Positions 1 to 7,877 of a stretch of 64,000 nucleotides of DNA are shown piece after piece. The stretch comes from Flavobacterium limicola (GTDB lineage: Bacteria > Bacteroidota > Bacteroidia > Flavobacteriales > Flavobacteriaceae): positions 682,001-746,000 of the forward strand of contig NZ_RBXA01000001.1 of the NCBI RefSeq assembly GCF_003634755.1, written 5' to 3'. A program made the translations under genes and the position numbers. Within the stretch, counting starts at the first letter, position 1. Every line of letters begins with the position of its first letter. Under the pieces are notes generated by a model. The model was not told the DNA's origin. It saw only the letters and a list, made by a program, of their open reading frames with translations, and searched no databases.

Positions 1-1
1 A

Positions 2-1414
2 TTAAAGAAGAACATACGCGAATATTGGTGGAAAGCAATGGTTCAAATGAATGATAACATTGTAGGTCTTGACGCGGCAATTTTGATGCATCCAACGACT
101 TGGAAAGCATCTGGTCACGTTGACGCTTTTAACGATCCATTGATTGACAACAAAGATTCAAAAAGAAGATATAGAGCAGATGTTTTGATTGAAGATTATG
201 CTGAAAAGCTAAATCAAAAAGCAATCAAAGAAATCGAAAAAGCACGTGCTCGTTTTGGTGATGCTTTCAACGAACAGGAATTTGTGACTACAAATGCCCG
301 TGTCATGGAGTACAAAGCTAAAGAAAGAGAAATTCTGGAAAGAATGGCGCGTTCTCTTGGTAACGAAGATTTGGAAGATGTAAAAGCATTAATCGAAGAA
401 TTAGAAATTGCTTGTCCGGAATCAGGCTCAAGAAACTGGACAGAAGTACGTCAATTCAACTTGATGTTTGGTACAAAACTTGGCGCTTCTGCGGATTCAG
501 CTATGGATTTATATTTGCGTCCGGAAACGGCTCAAGGTATTTTTGTGAACTTCTTGAACGTACAAAAATCAGGAAGAATGAAAGTTCCTTTTGGAATTGC
601 ACAAACAGGAAAAGCATTTAGAAATGAAATCGTTGCAAGACAGTTCATTTTCCGTATGCGGGAGTTTGAACAAATGGAAATGCAATTTTTTGTTCGTCCA
701 GGCGAAGAAATGAAGCATTATGAATTCTGGAAAGAAGCTCGATTAAAATGGCATTTATCACTTGGTTTAGGAAGAGAAAATTATCGTTTCCACGATCACG
801 AAAAATTAGCGCATTATGCGAATGCTGCTGCTGATATTGAGTTTAATTTTCCTTTTGGATTCAAAGAATTAGAAGGAATTCACTCTCGTACGGATTTTGA
901 CTTGAAAGCGCACGAACAATTCTCCGGTAGAAAATTACAGTATTTTGATGCTGAATTGAACCAGAATTATGTTCCTTATGTAGTGGAAACTTCAGTAGGA
1001 TTGGACAGAATGTTTTTAGCTGTTTTTGCAACTTCATTAAAAGAAGAAACATTAGAAGATGGTTCCACAAGAACAGTACTGAAATTACCTTCGGTTCTGG
1101 CTCCAACAAAAGCAGCCATTTTACCATTGGTAAAGAAAGACGGATTACCAGAAATCGCACACAAAATCATTGAAGATTTACGCTGGGATTTCAATGTTTC
1201 TTATGATGAAAAAGATGCGGTAGGAAGACGTTACAGAAGACAAGATGCTTTGGGAACTCCTTTCTGTATTACTGTTGATCATCAAACTATCGAAGATCAA
1301 ACAGTTACGATTCGTCACAGAGATACAATGAAACAAGACCGTGTAGCTATCGCCGACTTGAAATCCATTATAGAAAATGAAGTTTCAATGAAAAACTGGT
1401 TGATGAAAATGTAA
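2..1414 (+). CDS. glyS: glycyl-tRNA synthetase (5' end outside window)
   Basis: Class II aminoacyl-tRNA synthetase that charges tRNA-Gly in the cytoplasm, of the single-chain (alpha2) type used by Bacteroidota. The frame is open to the first bases of the window and reads through the internal Met at 38 as EYWWKAMVQMNDNIVGLDAA, a stretch internal to the family, so the true start lies upstream and about 470 C-terminal residues are seen. Class II motif 2 is visible in GKAFRNEI...REFEQMEMQFF, motif 3 in ETSVGLDRMFLAVF, and the anticodon-binding domain runs from about PSVLAPTKAAILPLV to the end (DQTVTIRHRDTMKQDR). A strong intrinsic terminator follows at 1434. The gene looks intact on the visible side. 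Confidence 0.97.
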   Translation, partial: LKKNIREYWWKAMVQMNDNIVGLDAAILMHPTTWKASGHVDAFNDPLIDNKDSKRRYRADVLIEDYAEKLNQKAIKEIEKARARFGDAFNEQEFVTTNARVMEYKAKEREILERMARSLGNEDLEDVKALIEELEIACPESGSRNWTEVRQFNLMFGTKLGASADSAMDLYLRPETAQGIFVNFLNVQKSGRMKVPFGIAQTGKAFRNEIVARQFIFRMREFEQMEMQFFVRPGEEMKHYEFWKEARLKWHLSLGLGRENYRFHDHEKLAHYANAAADIEFNFPFGFKELEGIHSRTDFDLKAHEQFSGRKLQYFDAELNQNYVPYVVETSVGLDRMFLAVFATSLKEETLEDGSTRTVLKLPSVLAPTKAAILPLVKKDGLPEIAHKIIEDLRWDFNVSYDEKDAVGRRYRRQDALGTPFCITVDHQTIEDQTVTIRHRDTMKQDRVAIADLKSIIENEVSMKNWLMKM

Positions 1415-1433
1415 TTATTTTTAGTCTATATTC

Positions 1434-1463
1434 AAAAAAGCTTCTCGATTGAGAAGCTTTTTT
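1434..1463 (+). terminator. intrinsic terminator of glyS
   Basis: Perfect 13-bp stem (arms 1434-1446 and 1451-1463) with a four-base GATT loop, ending in a T run 20 bases after the glyS stop. Confidence 0.9.
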
Positions 1464-1534
1464 GGTTTAGATTCACAATAGTCTACTAACTTCTTAAATT
1501 GATTTATGGAATTTTTAATAGCAGTAGCGTCTAA

Positions 1535-1564
1535 ATTGTTATTTAACTAATTGTAGTACATTTG
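1535..1564 (+). promoter_or_regulatory. predicted Bacteroidota promoter of the LytTR regulator
   Basis: A perfect -7 box TACATTTG (1557-1564, consensus TAnnTTTG) lies 18 bases after ATTG (1535-1538), close to the -33 consensus TTTG. It would start transcription near 1570, about 70 bases before the ATG at 1639. The rest of the 1464-1638 gap shows nothing further. Confidence 0.55.
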
Positions 1565-1638
1565 TCTGAAATAATAGGTTAAGTTACTTATAAAACAGTT
1601 TCTTTTATGTAGTAATTAATCAAATATAAAGGTGATCG

Positions 1639-2451
1639 ATGAATTATTCGTACGTTATTATTGACGATGATCAAGAAAGTATTTTGAAAACTAAAGCAAT
1701 TGCAGATGGTTTTTCAGAACTTTCCTTTATTGGATCCGTACAAAATGCTGCGGATGGTTTAAACCTTATTTTAGAAAAAAAACCGGAAATAATTTTTCTC
1801 GAAATTGATCCAGTACATGTGGGTTCTAATTTATCACTTAGTTTTATTGATACTTTACACAAATATTTAACGATACTTCCTAAGATTATTGTGACTACGC
1901 AAGAAAAGAATTTGGCTTTTGATTCTTTTAAATATGAAGTGAAAGACTATTTATTGAAGCCGGTAACTCAATCGGATATTATAAAATTGTTGTTGAGGTT
2001 AAATAAATCAAAAAGGGAGGAAGAAATAGGGATTGTCGAACGAGCAAAACATACTGACAATTTTCCATTTTCATGGGAGCAAAAAATGCCAAATGAATTA
2101 CATCCTTTACGATTGTGTATAAAATCCTATGGAGATCATAGGTATATTGATGCTAAAGACATTTGTTTCTTGCAAGCAGATAATAATTCTACAGATATCC
2201 ATTTGAATAACGGTGAAATGATAACTGCTTTCAAAACGCTAAAATATTTTGAAGCGGTATTATCCTATCCTTTTATCAGGATTCATAAAAGTTATATTGT
2301 AAATCGCAATTATATTTCTCGAATCCACAATGGAAACTCAGTTTGCTATATAAAAAACACCAATTCAAGATTGCCTTTTTCTAAGTTATATAAAGGTAAC
2401 GTTGATCGCGTTATTTCTGATTTTGCTAATGGAAATTACCTGGAAATTTAA
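1639..2451 (+). CDS. LytTR-family response regulator with Glu at the phosphoacceptor site
   Basis: DNA-binding response regulator of 270 aa. Residues 1-120 are a receiver domain: acidic pocket IDDD at 8-11, VTTQ near 86-89 and the switch Lys in YLLKPV. The usual phosphoacceptor Asp in a FLDI-x-MP motif is replaced: the sequence reads FLEID, with Glu55 in the Asp position. Residues about 155-260 are a LytTR domain (CFLQADNNSTDIHL, FIRIHKSYIVNRNYI), which binds direct repeats upstream of target promoters. No LytS-type kinase is adjacent; the next genes are a small secreted peptide and a TPR histidine kinase with its own regulator. Family call is secure. That Glu55 mimics phosphorylation is inference. 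Confidence 0.93.
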   Translation: MNYSYVIIDDDQESILKTKAIADGFSELSFIGSVQNAADGLNLILEKKPEIIFLEIDPVHVGSNLSLSFIDTLHKYLTILPKIIVTTQEKNLAFDSFKYEVKDYLLKPVTQSDIIKLLLRLNKSKREEEIGIVERAKHTDNFPFSWEQKMPNELHPLRLCIKSYGDHRYIDAKDICFLQADNNSTDIHLNNGEMITAFKTLKYFEAVLSYPFIRIHKSYIVNRNYISRIHNGNSVCYIKNTNSRLPFSKLYKGNVDRVISDFANGNYLEI

Positions 2452-2486
2452 AATAATGCAGTTTACCCTAATTTGATACCTGTACA

Positions 2487-2515
2487 CTACCAATTGAATA
2501 TGTTCTACCACTAAC
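2487..2515. promoter_or_regulatory. possible LytTR-type direct repeat
   Basis: Two similar 11-mers, CTACCAATTGA (2487-2497) and CTACCACTAAC (2505-2515), lie 18 bases apart just upstream of the predicted -33 element of the peptide gene. Direct repeats ahead of the promoter are how LytTR activators usually bind, but the spacing is a little short for the family (about 21). Weak support. Confidence 0.25.
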
Positions 2516-2527
2516 CCTTTTTCAGGT

Positions 2528-2558
2528 GTTGTTTTTTGGGATATGCGAAGTAGTTTTA
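2528..2558 (+). promoter_or_regulatory. weak predicted promoter of the peptide gene
   Basis: GTTG (2528-2531), 19-base spacer, TAGTTTTA (2551-2558): each box has one mismatch to TTTG/TAnnTTTG, which suits an activated promoter. A hairpin with arms GATG-CA-GTGAT and ATCAC-CATC (2565-2585) would sit at the 5' end of the transcript. Confidence 0.35.
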
Positions 2559-2627
2559 CATCATGATGCAGTGATAATCACCATCATAACAAATGTAAAA
2601 ACAACAAAAACATAAAATCCCCAAATT

Positions 2628-2813
2628 ATGAAAAAAGCAATAGTAACAATCGGATTATTTTCTTTAGTGATGGTATTAACTTCTTTTAATTCAAATGAAG
2701 AAATCACTTCAGTAACAAAAAAAGACAATAAAGCAGAGGTTTTTAAAATCGAAAATGTAAAATTTGAGCTTACAGGTAGTGGTTCAGCAGGTGGAAATAA
2801 AAAAAATGATTAA
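2628..2813 (+). CDS. small secreted peptide, 61 aa
   Basis: Not a family I recognise. Residues 1-20 form a clean signal peptide (positive MKK, hydrophobic core to about SFNS), leaving a mature chain of about 40 aa that is Lys/Glu-rich and ends in the Gly/Ser-rich segment GSGSAGGNKKND. It begins with ATG, is followed by an intrinsic terminator, and sits between a LytTR regulator and a TPR histidine kinase. The leader of about 65 bases contains a hairpin. Size, export signal and position fit a signalling or modulator peptide for the neighbouring kinase, but that is inference. It could equally be a small periplasmic or surface protein expressed from a stress promoter. Confidence 0.75.
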   Translation: MKKAIVTIGLFSLVMVLTSFNSNEEITSVTKKDNKAEVFKIENVKFELTGSGSAGGNKKND

Positions 2814-2840
2814 ATAAAATAGATTTATTCTTATTTATAA

Positions 2841-2869
2841 AAGCTGCTAATTATTTAGTAGCTTTTTTT
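2841..2869 (+). terminator. intrinsic terminator of the peptide gene
   Basis: Stem of 10 bp with one G-T pair (2841-2850 with 2855-2864) followed by a run of T. It separates the peptide gene from the kinase gene, so they are probably independent transcripts. Confidence 0.8.
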
Positions 2870-2889
2870 ATACCAATAGTTTAATTTAT

Positions 2890-2897
2890 TATTTTTG
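2890..2897 (+). promoter_or_regulatory. -7 box of the kinase/regulator operon
   Basis: TATTTTTG is a perfect TAnnTTTG box; TTTA lies 19 bases upstream at 2867-2870. Transcription from about 2904 leaves a short leader to the TTG start at 2918, which supports that non-ATG start. Confidence 0.45.
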
Positions 2898-2917
2898 ATG
2901 GAATAATATCAGAACTA

Positions 2918-4942
2918 TTGAGACATCCTTTTTATTTAATTACTTTTTTTGTTTTTTTTGTGTTAAGTTGCACGCAAAAAAAAATAGTACCTAAAACAAT
3001 TTCAAGTTCTCAAGACAGTTTACAGACCTATTTTTCCTTAGCAAATGATTTTGATTTGCCTTCTGGCGAGCGAGAAAAATACATCCTAAAAGCATTAGAT
3101 GTCATTTCTTCGCAAGAAAATGATTCTATATATCGTGTAAATCTATTCAAGATTGCCAATCGCTACTTTAATTTAGAAAACTGGAAAGAATATAATAAAG
3201 TTGTACACCTGATATTAAAAAAATCAGAAATGAAACAGGATGCCTTCAGTACAGCAAAAGGGAATACGTATTTGGGAGATTATTATGATTCTCAATCGAT
3301 GCCAGATAGTTCCTTTTTATACTATGATAATGCAGAAAAAAAATATATTGGGTTAAATGACAATTATAATTTAGCAAAAACAATTATTAAAAAAGCAATC
3401 TTACAATTTAATCAAAGCGACTTATTAGGCTCTGAAAAAGGTGTTTTTAAGGTTTTAAAAATTATAAGGGATACTGAAAACAATGATGTTTTTTATGATG
3501 CTTACAATCTTTTGGGATTAATCTATAATGAATTAGAGGATTATAACAATGCAATGGTTTATCATAACAAAGCTTTAGCAAGTATTGATGATGAGCTAAT
3601 GGCTTCTTTCTCTCAGCCAAAAGCTACTTCTTACAATAATATTGGCTTAGTTTATCAAAACAAAAAAGACTTTAAGAAAGCAAAATCTTTTTTTCAAAAA
3701 GGATTAGAAGAAGAAAATGTAGCTAAAGACAAACCCTCATTGTATGCCATGCTGTTAGATAATTTAGGCCACGCTAAATTTAAGCTAAATGAAAAGGATA
3801 GTCTGCCAGATTTGTTTTTTCAATCATTAAAAATTAAAGATAGTTTACAACTCACAACGGGTATCATTGCAAGTAAACTTAATTTGTCAGAGTATTTTAT
3901 GTCTGGGAGTGATACTATAAAAGCAACGCAGTTCGCGAAAGAAGCACTTGAATTATCACAAAAAACCAACAATTATCGGAATATTTTAATCTCATTAAAA
4001 CAATTGTCTATCATTGAGCCTCAAAATGCTGCAGTTTATTCGAAAGAATACATTCTTGTCAATGAAAAACTCCAAAAATCAGACCGAAAAATAGGGAATA
4101 AATTCTCCCGTATTGAATTTGAAACAGAAGAGGTAAAGGAAAAAAACTCTAATTTGACGGCTAAAAACAGGAATCTGTTGTATGCTTTACTTTCTTTTGT
4201 AGTGTTTGGATTATTTCTTTATGTCGTAAAGACACAAAAAAATAAGAATAAAGTCCTTATTTATAAACAGAGGCAACAAAAAGCCAATGAAGATATTTAT
4301 AATTTAATGATTTCCCAGCAAAGTACTATTGAAACCGGAAGAGTTAAAGAGAAAAAAAGAGTCGCCCAGGAATTGCATGACGGTGTTTTAGGCAGGATGT
4401 TTGGTTTGCGTATTAATTTGGACAGTCTAAATAAATTTGATGATACCATTGCCGTTGAAAAAAGAAATAATTACCTGCTGGAATTAAAGAATATTGAACA
4501 AGATATACGTGAGATTTCCCATGATTTGAGTAGGGAAAAATCAGAATTAATTAATAACTTTGTAGCCATTCTAAACGACTTATTTGAGGACCAAAAGAAA
4601 ACCTTTGAATCTAAGTTGATTTTAAGTATTGATCCAGCTATTAAGTGGGATTTAATGAGTAACTCGACTAAAATTAATTTATATCGAATTATCCAGGAGT
4701 GTTTGCAAAATATTAATAAATATGCCAATGCAGATACCATTAACATAAAATTTAAGAAAGCCGAAAATAATCTTGTTCTGGAAATTATCGATGATGGAAT
4801 AGGTTTTAATGTTAACAGATCAAAAAAAGGAATAGGTTTACAAAACATCCGTTCTAGAACCCATGAATGTAACGGAACCGTTGAGATAAATTCTAAAATG
4901 GGAGAAGGCACAATTATTGCAGTCAAAATTGCGTTAGAATAA
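2918..4942 (+). CDS. TPR-containing sensor histidine kinase (HisKA_3 type)
   Basis: Membrane histidine kinase of 674 aa. It starts with TTG; no ATG is usable because the one at 2898 is followed at once by a stop. Residues 1-18 are a hydrophobic signal ending LSC, a lipobox with Cys18. About residues 30-400 are tetratricopeptide repeats (for example YNLLGLIYNELEDYNNAMVYH and SYNNIGLVYQNKKDFKKAKSFF). A transmembrane segment lies near 418-438, then a short coiled coil. The dimerisation domain carries His487 in RVAQELHDGVLGRM, as in NarX/DesK-type kinases, and the ATPase domain has N-box IQECLQNINKYANAD and DDGIGFN / KGIGLQNIRSR. With a signal and one TM, the TPR part should be periplasmic. Its partner is the regulator 20 bases downstream. 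Confidence 0.93.
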   Translation: MRHPFYLITFFVFFVLSCTQKKIVPKTISSSQDSLQTYFSLANDFDLPSGEREKYILKALDVISSQENDSIYRVNLFKIANRYFNLENWKEYNKVVHLILKKSEMKQDAFSTAKGNTYLGDYYDSQSMPDSSFLYYDNAEKKYIGLNDNYNLAKTIIKKAILQFNQSDLLGSEKGVFKVLKIIRDTENNDVFYDAYNLLGLIYNELEDYNNAMVYHNKALASIDDELMASFSQPKATSYNNIGLVYQNKKDFKKAKSFFQKGLEEENVAKDKPSLYAMLLDNLGHAKFKLNEKDSLPDLFFQSLKIKDSLQLTTGIIASKLNLSEYFMSGSDTIKATQFAKEALELSQKTNNYRNILISLKQLSIIEPQNAAVYSKEYILVNEKLQKSDRKIGNKFSRIEFETEEVKEKNSNLTAKNRNLLYALLSFVVFGLFLYVVKTQKNKNKVLIYKQRQQKANEDIYNLMISQQSTIETGRVKEKKRVAQELHDGVLGRMFGLRINLDSLNKFDDTIAVEKRNNYLLELKNIEQDIREISHDLSREKSELINNFVAILNDLFEDQKKTFESKLILSIDPAIKWDLMSNSTKINLYRIIQECLQNINKYANADTINIKFKKAENNLVLEIIDDGIGFNVNRSKKGIGLQNIRSRTHECNGTVEINSKMGEGTIIAVKIALE

Positions 4943-4962
4943 ATATAAATACTTACAAATAA

Positions 4963-5658
4963 ATGACAATTGATTCAACTGCAGACATCATAATCAAAAA
5001 TAACATATTGATTGTTGATGACCATCCTTTTATAATTGAAGGGTATAAAAATGCAATAACACGCTACCATCCAGAGCAATATCATTTTTATATTGATCAG
5101 GCTAAAGATTGTCAATCTGCATATAACATTATTACTAATCCGGATACTCCGGTATTTGATATCGCTTTTTTGGATATTAGTATGCCCCCGTATGCAGAAA
5201 AAAATATTTATTCTGGTGAGGATTTAGCAAAATTATTATCGCAATATATGCCGAATTGCAAAGTTATTCTGCTAACCATGTTCACGGAACTATTAAATAT
5301 AAAAACCATTATAAATACTATAAATCCGAGTGGGCTGGTTATAAAAAATGATTTAACGTTTGATGAATTACTTTTTGCATTCGATAAAGTTTTAAAAAAT
5401 AACAAATATTATAGTGAGTCGGTTTTGAAAATGCTGAATCAATCTGAAGAAAATACGATACAAATTGATCAATTTGATAAACAAATTTTATTTCATTTAT
5501 CAAAAGGTACTAAGTTAAACGATATTACGCAATACATCCCGATTTCATTAGTCGCAATTGAAAGAAGAAAACTTAACCTAAAAGAGTTATTAAAGATAGA
5601 AGGCGGTAGCGATATCGACTTAGTCCGTGAGGCAAAAAATAAAGGATTGCTTTTCTAA
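4963..5658 (+). CDS. response regulator with divergent C-terminal DNA-binding domain
   Basis: Response regulator of 231 aa, encoded 20 bases after the TPR kinase and almost certainly its phosphotransfer partner. The receiver domain has the acidic pair Asp19-Asp20 in LIVDDHPF, phosphoacceptor Asp71 in FLDISMP, a Thr in ILLTMF and the conserved Lys in LVIKND. The C-terminal part (about 155-215, LFHLSKGTKLNDITQYIPIS and ERRKLNLKELL) has the place and pattern of a LuxR/GerE-type helix-turn-helix but is divergent, as often seen in Bacteroidota regulators paired with TPR kinases. A bidirectional terminator follows. Confidence 0.92.
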   Translation: MTIDSTADIIIKNNILIVDDHPFIIEGYKNAITRYHPEQYHFYIDQAKDCQSAYNIITNPDTPVFDIAFLDISMPPYAEKNIYSGEDLAKLLSQYMPNCKVILLTMFTELLNIKTIINTINPSGLVIKNDLTFDELLFAFDKVLKNNKYYSESVLKMLNQSEENTIQIDQFDKQILFHLSKGTKLNDITQYIPISLVAIERRKLNLKELLKIEGGSDIDLVREAKNKGLLF

Positions 5659-5670
5659 ATTTTCTTAAAT

Positions 5671-5701
5671 AAAAAACGACACCTAGTAAGTGTCGTTTTT
5701 T
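5671..5701. terminator. bidirectional terminator between the regulator gene and thiL
   Basis: 12-bp perfect stem (5671-5682 with 5690-5701) flanked by A and T runs, so it works for both convergent genes. Confidence 0.9.
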
Positions 5702-5719
5702 GTGTTGTTTAATGAATTT

Positions 5720-6766
5720 TTATTCAGTTAGAGCATCCCAACCACGTGCTTTTAAAGCAATTTTGGTATTGGCACGAGTTACTAAATGAATGCCTTCGCT
5801 TTCTTGTGTCATGTGCCCAATAATAGTGAAATTTGGATTTGCTTTGATTTTTTCAAAATCTTCCATGGCAATGGTGAAAAGCAATTCATAATCCTCGCCT
5901 CCGTTTATGGCAACTGTTGTACTGTCGATATTGAATTCTTCACAAACATTAATAAATGTTGGATCGATAGGTAATTTGTCCTCATATAAATTACAACCCA
6001 CTTTGGACTGTTTGCACAAATGCATGATTTCAGATGACAATCCATCCGATATGTCAATCATTGAAGTTGGTTTTATTTCTAAAGCATGCAATAAAGTACG
6101 GACATCTTTACGTGCTTCCGGTTTCAATTGACGTTCTATAAGATATGTATACGCATCTAAATCAGGTTGTGAATTTGGATTCACCTGAAAAACTTGCTTT
6201 TCTCTTTCTAAAACTTGCAATCCCATATACGCAGCACCAATATCACCGGTAACTACTAATAAATCAGTTTCTTTAGCACCGTTTCTATAAACAATCTCCT
6301 CTACATCTGCTTCGCCAATAGCAGTTATACTGATGATTAATCCTTTTTGTGATGAGGTTGTATCTCCCCCTATAACATCAACATTATATTCACGTGCTGC
6401 ATGCGTAATTCCTGCAAATAATTCATCTAAAGCTTCCAAAGGAAAACGATTGGATACCGCAACAGAAACCGTAATTTGTGTTGGTTTGGCGTTCATCGCG
6501 CAAATGTCTGAAACATTGACTACAACTGCTTTATAGCCCAAATGTTTTAAGGGCATGTAAGCCAAGTCAAAATGTACTCCTTCAATCAGTAAATCCGTAG
6601 AGATAACGACCTTTTTATCTTTGAAATCCAAAACGGCAGCATCATCGCCAATCCCTTTTAGAGTAGAAGGCTGGTTGATTTCAAAGTTTTTTGTCAAATG
6701 GTCTATCAATCCAAATTCTCCTAATTGGGCAATACTTGTACGTTGTGGGCTTTTATCTTCGATCAT
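5720..6766 (-). CDS. thiL: thiamine-monophosphate kinase
   Basis: Phosphorylates thiamine monophosphate to thiamine pyrophosphate with ATP, the last step of cofactor biosynthesis. The protein is 348 aa from the ATG at 6766 (MIEDKSPQRTSIAQLGEFGL). The frame extends 20 residues further upstream, but those residues (from MMQFEANIS) do not match the family and the region also holds the predicted promoter. Family motifs are GIGDDAAVLDF (substrate and Mg binding), GGDTTSS, MIDISDGLSSE and GGEDYELLF near the C-terminus. A perfect -7 box reading leftward (TATATTTG, complement of 6789-6796) lies just upstream of the chosen start. No TPP riboswitch is seen in front of it. Confidence 0.96.
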   Translation of the reverse strand: MIEDKSPQRTSIAQLGEFGLIDHLTKNFEINQPSTLKGIGDDAAVLDFKDKKVVISTDLLIEGVHFDLAYMPLKHLGYKAVVVNVSDICAMNAKPTQITVSVAVSNRFPLEALDELFAGITHAAREYNVDVIGGDTTSSQKGLIISITAIGEADVEEIVYRNGAKETDLLVVTGDIGAAYMGLQVLEREKQVFQVNPNSQPDLDAYTYLIERQLKPEARKDVRTLLHALEIKPTSMIDISDGLSSEIMHLCKQSKVGCNLYEDKLPIDPTFINVCEEFNIDSTTVAINGGEDYELLFTIAMEDFEKIKANPNFTIIGHMTQESEGIHLVTRANTKIALKARGWDALTE

Positions 6767-6871
6767 TATTTTTATTGTTTTGAAGTTGCAAATATACAAA
6801 GAAATATTTGCCTCGAATTGCATCAATTTTCGCCATTTTTTCGCATCTTTAAGTAATTAAAATCATCAACA

Positions 6872-7804
6872 ATGGAATCATTTGATATTGTTACTATAAC
6901 AGTTAACTCGGCTTTAGATAAAAGCACCCATTTTAAAGGCTTAGTTCCAGAACAAAAAATACGTTGTGAGGAACCGCGGTTTGATGCTGGTGGAGGCGGA
7001 ATCAACGTATCTAAGGCAATCTCCCGTTTGGGCGGAACTTCGTTGGCGGTTTTTACATCTGGCGGACCTACAGGTAAAATGCTGGAAGAATTGGTTAGTA
7101 AAGAATCGATAGCCTATGAAGCAGTTGCCGTGGAAAGTTGGACCAGAGAAAGTTTTGTAGCTGTGGATGATAATACGAATTCTCAATACCGTTTTGGATT
7201 TACCGGAGGAAAAATTTCCGAAGAAGAAAGCGAAAGAATTTTAGAAACCATAGCAGCTTTAAAATCAAAATTCCTAGTAGCCAGCGGTAGTTTGAATGAA
7301 GGTTTGTCAGCCGATTTTTATTCAAAAATCGCAGAAATTGCAAAAAAAACAAATGCTAAATTAATTGTGGATACTTCAGGCGAAGCATTAAAAAAAGCCT
7401 TAGAAGTGGGTGTTTATATGATCAAACCAAATGTTGGTGAACTTGCAAAACTAATTGGCGTAGAGCGATTGGAGCTAGAAGAAGTAAACGAAGCCGCAAA
7501 ACAAATAATTGCTAAAGGTGGCGCTGAAATCGTAGTCGTTTCTCTAGGTCCACAAGGTGCAGTTTTGGTAACGAAAGATTCTTACGAATTTGTTCCAGCT
7601 CCCAATGTGGCTAAAAAAAGCACAGTAGGTGCCGGTGACAGTATGGTGGGTGGAATGGTTTGGGCGCTTTCGCAAAATAAAAGCCTGAAAGAAGTAATCC
7701 GTTGGGGAGTCGCTTGCGGTTCAGCAGCAACGATGAATGAAGGAAGCCAATTATTTAAATTCGAAGATGCAAAACGATTGTTTGAATGGTTAAAAGATAA
7801 ATAA
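6872..7804 (+). CDS. PfkB-family hexose kinase (1-phosphofructokinase-like)
   Basis: Ribokinase/PfkB superfamily sugar kinase of 310 aa. The N-terminal DAGGGGINVSKAISRLGG sugar-binding loop and the C-terminal STVGAGDSMVGGMV anion hole with catalytic Asp are both present. The N-terminus TITVNSALDKSTHF resembles the TLNPAID signature of the FruK/PfkB/LacC branch, so the substrate is probably fructose 1-phosphate or fructose 6-phosphate. It is transcribed divergently from thiL and is monocistronic. No phosphotransferase or fructose-uptake gene is nearby to decide the substrate. Confidence 0.88.
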   Translation: MESFDIVTITVNSALDKSTHFKGLVPEQKIRCEEPRFDAGGGGINVSKAISRLGGTSLAVFTSGGPTGKMLEELVSKESIAYEAVAVESWTRESFVAVDDNTNSQYRFGFTGGKISEEESERILETIAALKSKFLVASGSLNEGLSADFYSKIAEIAKKTNAKLIVDTSGEALKKALEVGVYMIKPNVGELAKLIGVERLELEEVNEAAKQIIAKGGAEIVVVSLGPQGAVLVTKDSYEFVPAPNVAKKSTVGAGDSMVGGMVWALSQNKSLKEVIRWGVACGSAATMNEGSQLFKFEDAKRLFEWLKDK

Positions 7805-7812
7805 AAACAAAA

Positions 7813-7842
7813 AAACCTGACAATTTTAACATCGTCAGGTTT
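7813..7842 (-). terminator. intrinsic terminator of lepA
   Basis: Nine-bp stem (7813-7821 with 7834-7842); the T run lies on the leftward side, so it serves lepA. Confidence 0.8.
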
Positions 7843-7877
7843 CCTCTATTCTCTTTATTCTTTCTTCTAAAAAAAAT

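Noticed and set aside
38..38. ATG at 38 as the start of glyS
   Set aside because: The frame is open upstream and the residues before it (EYWWKA) are family sequence, so it is an internal Met.
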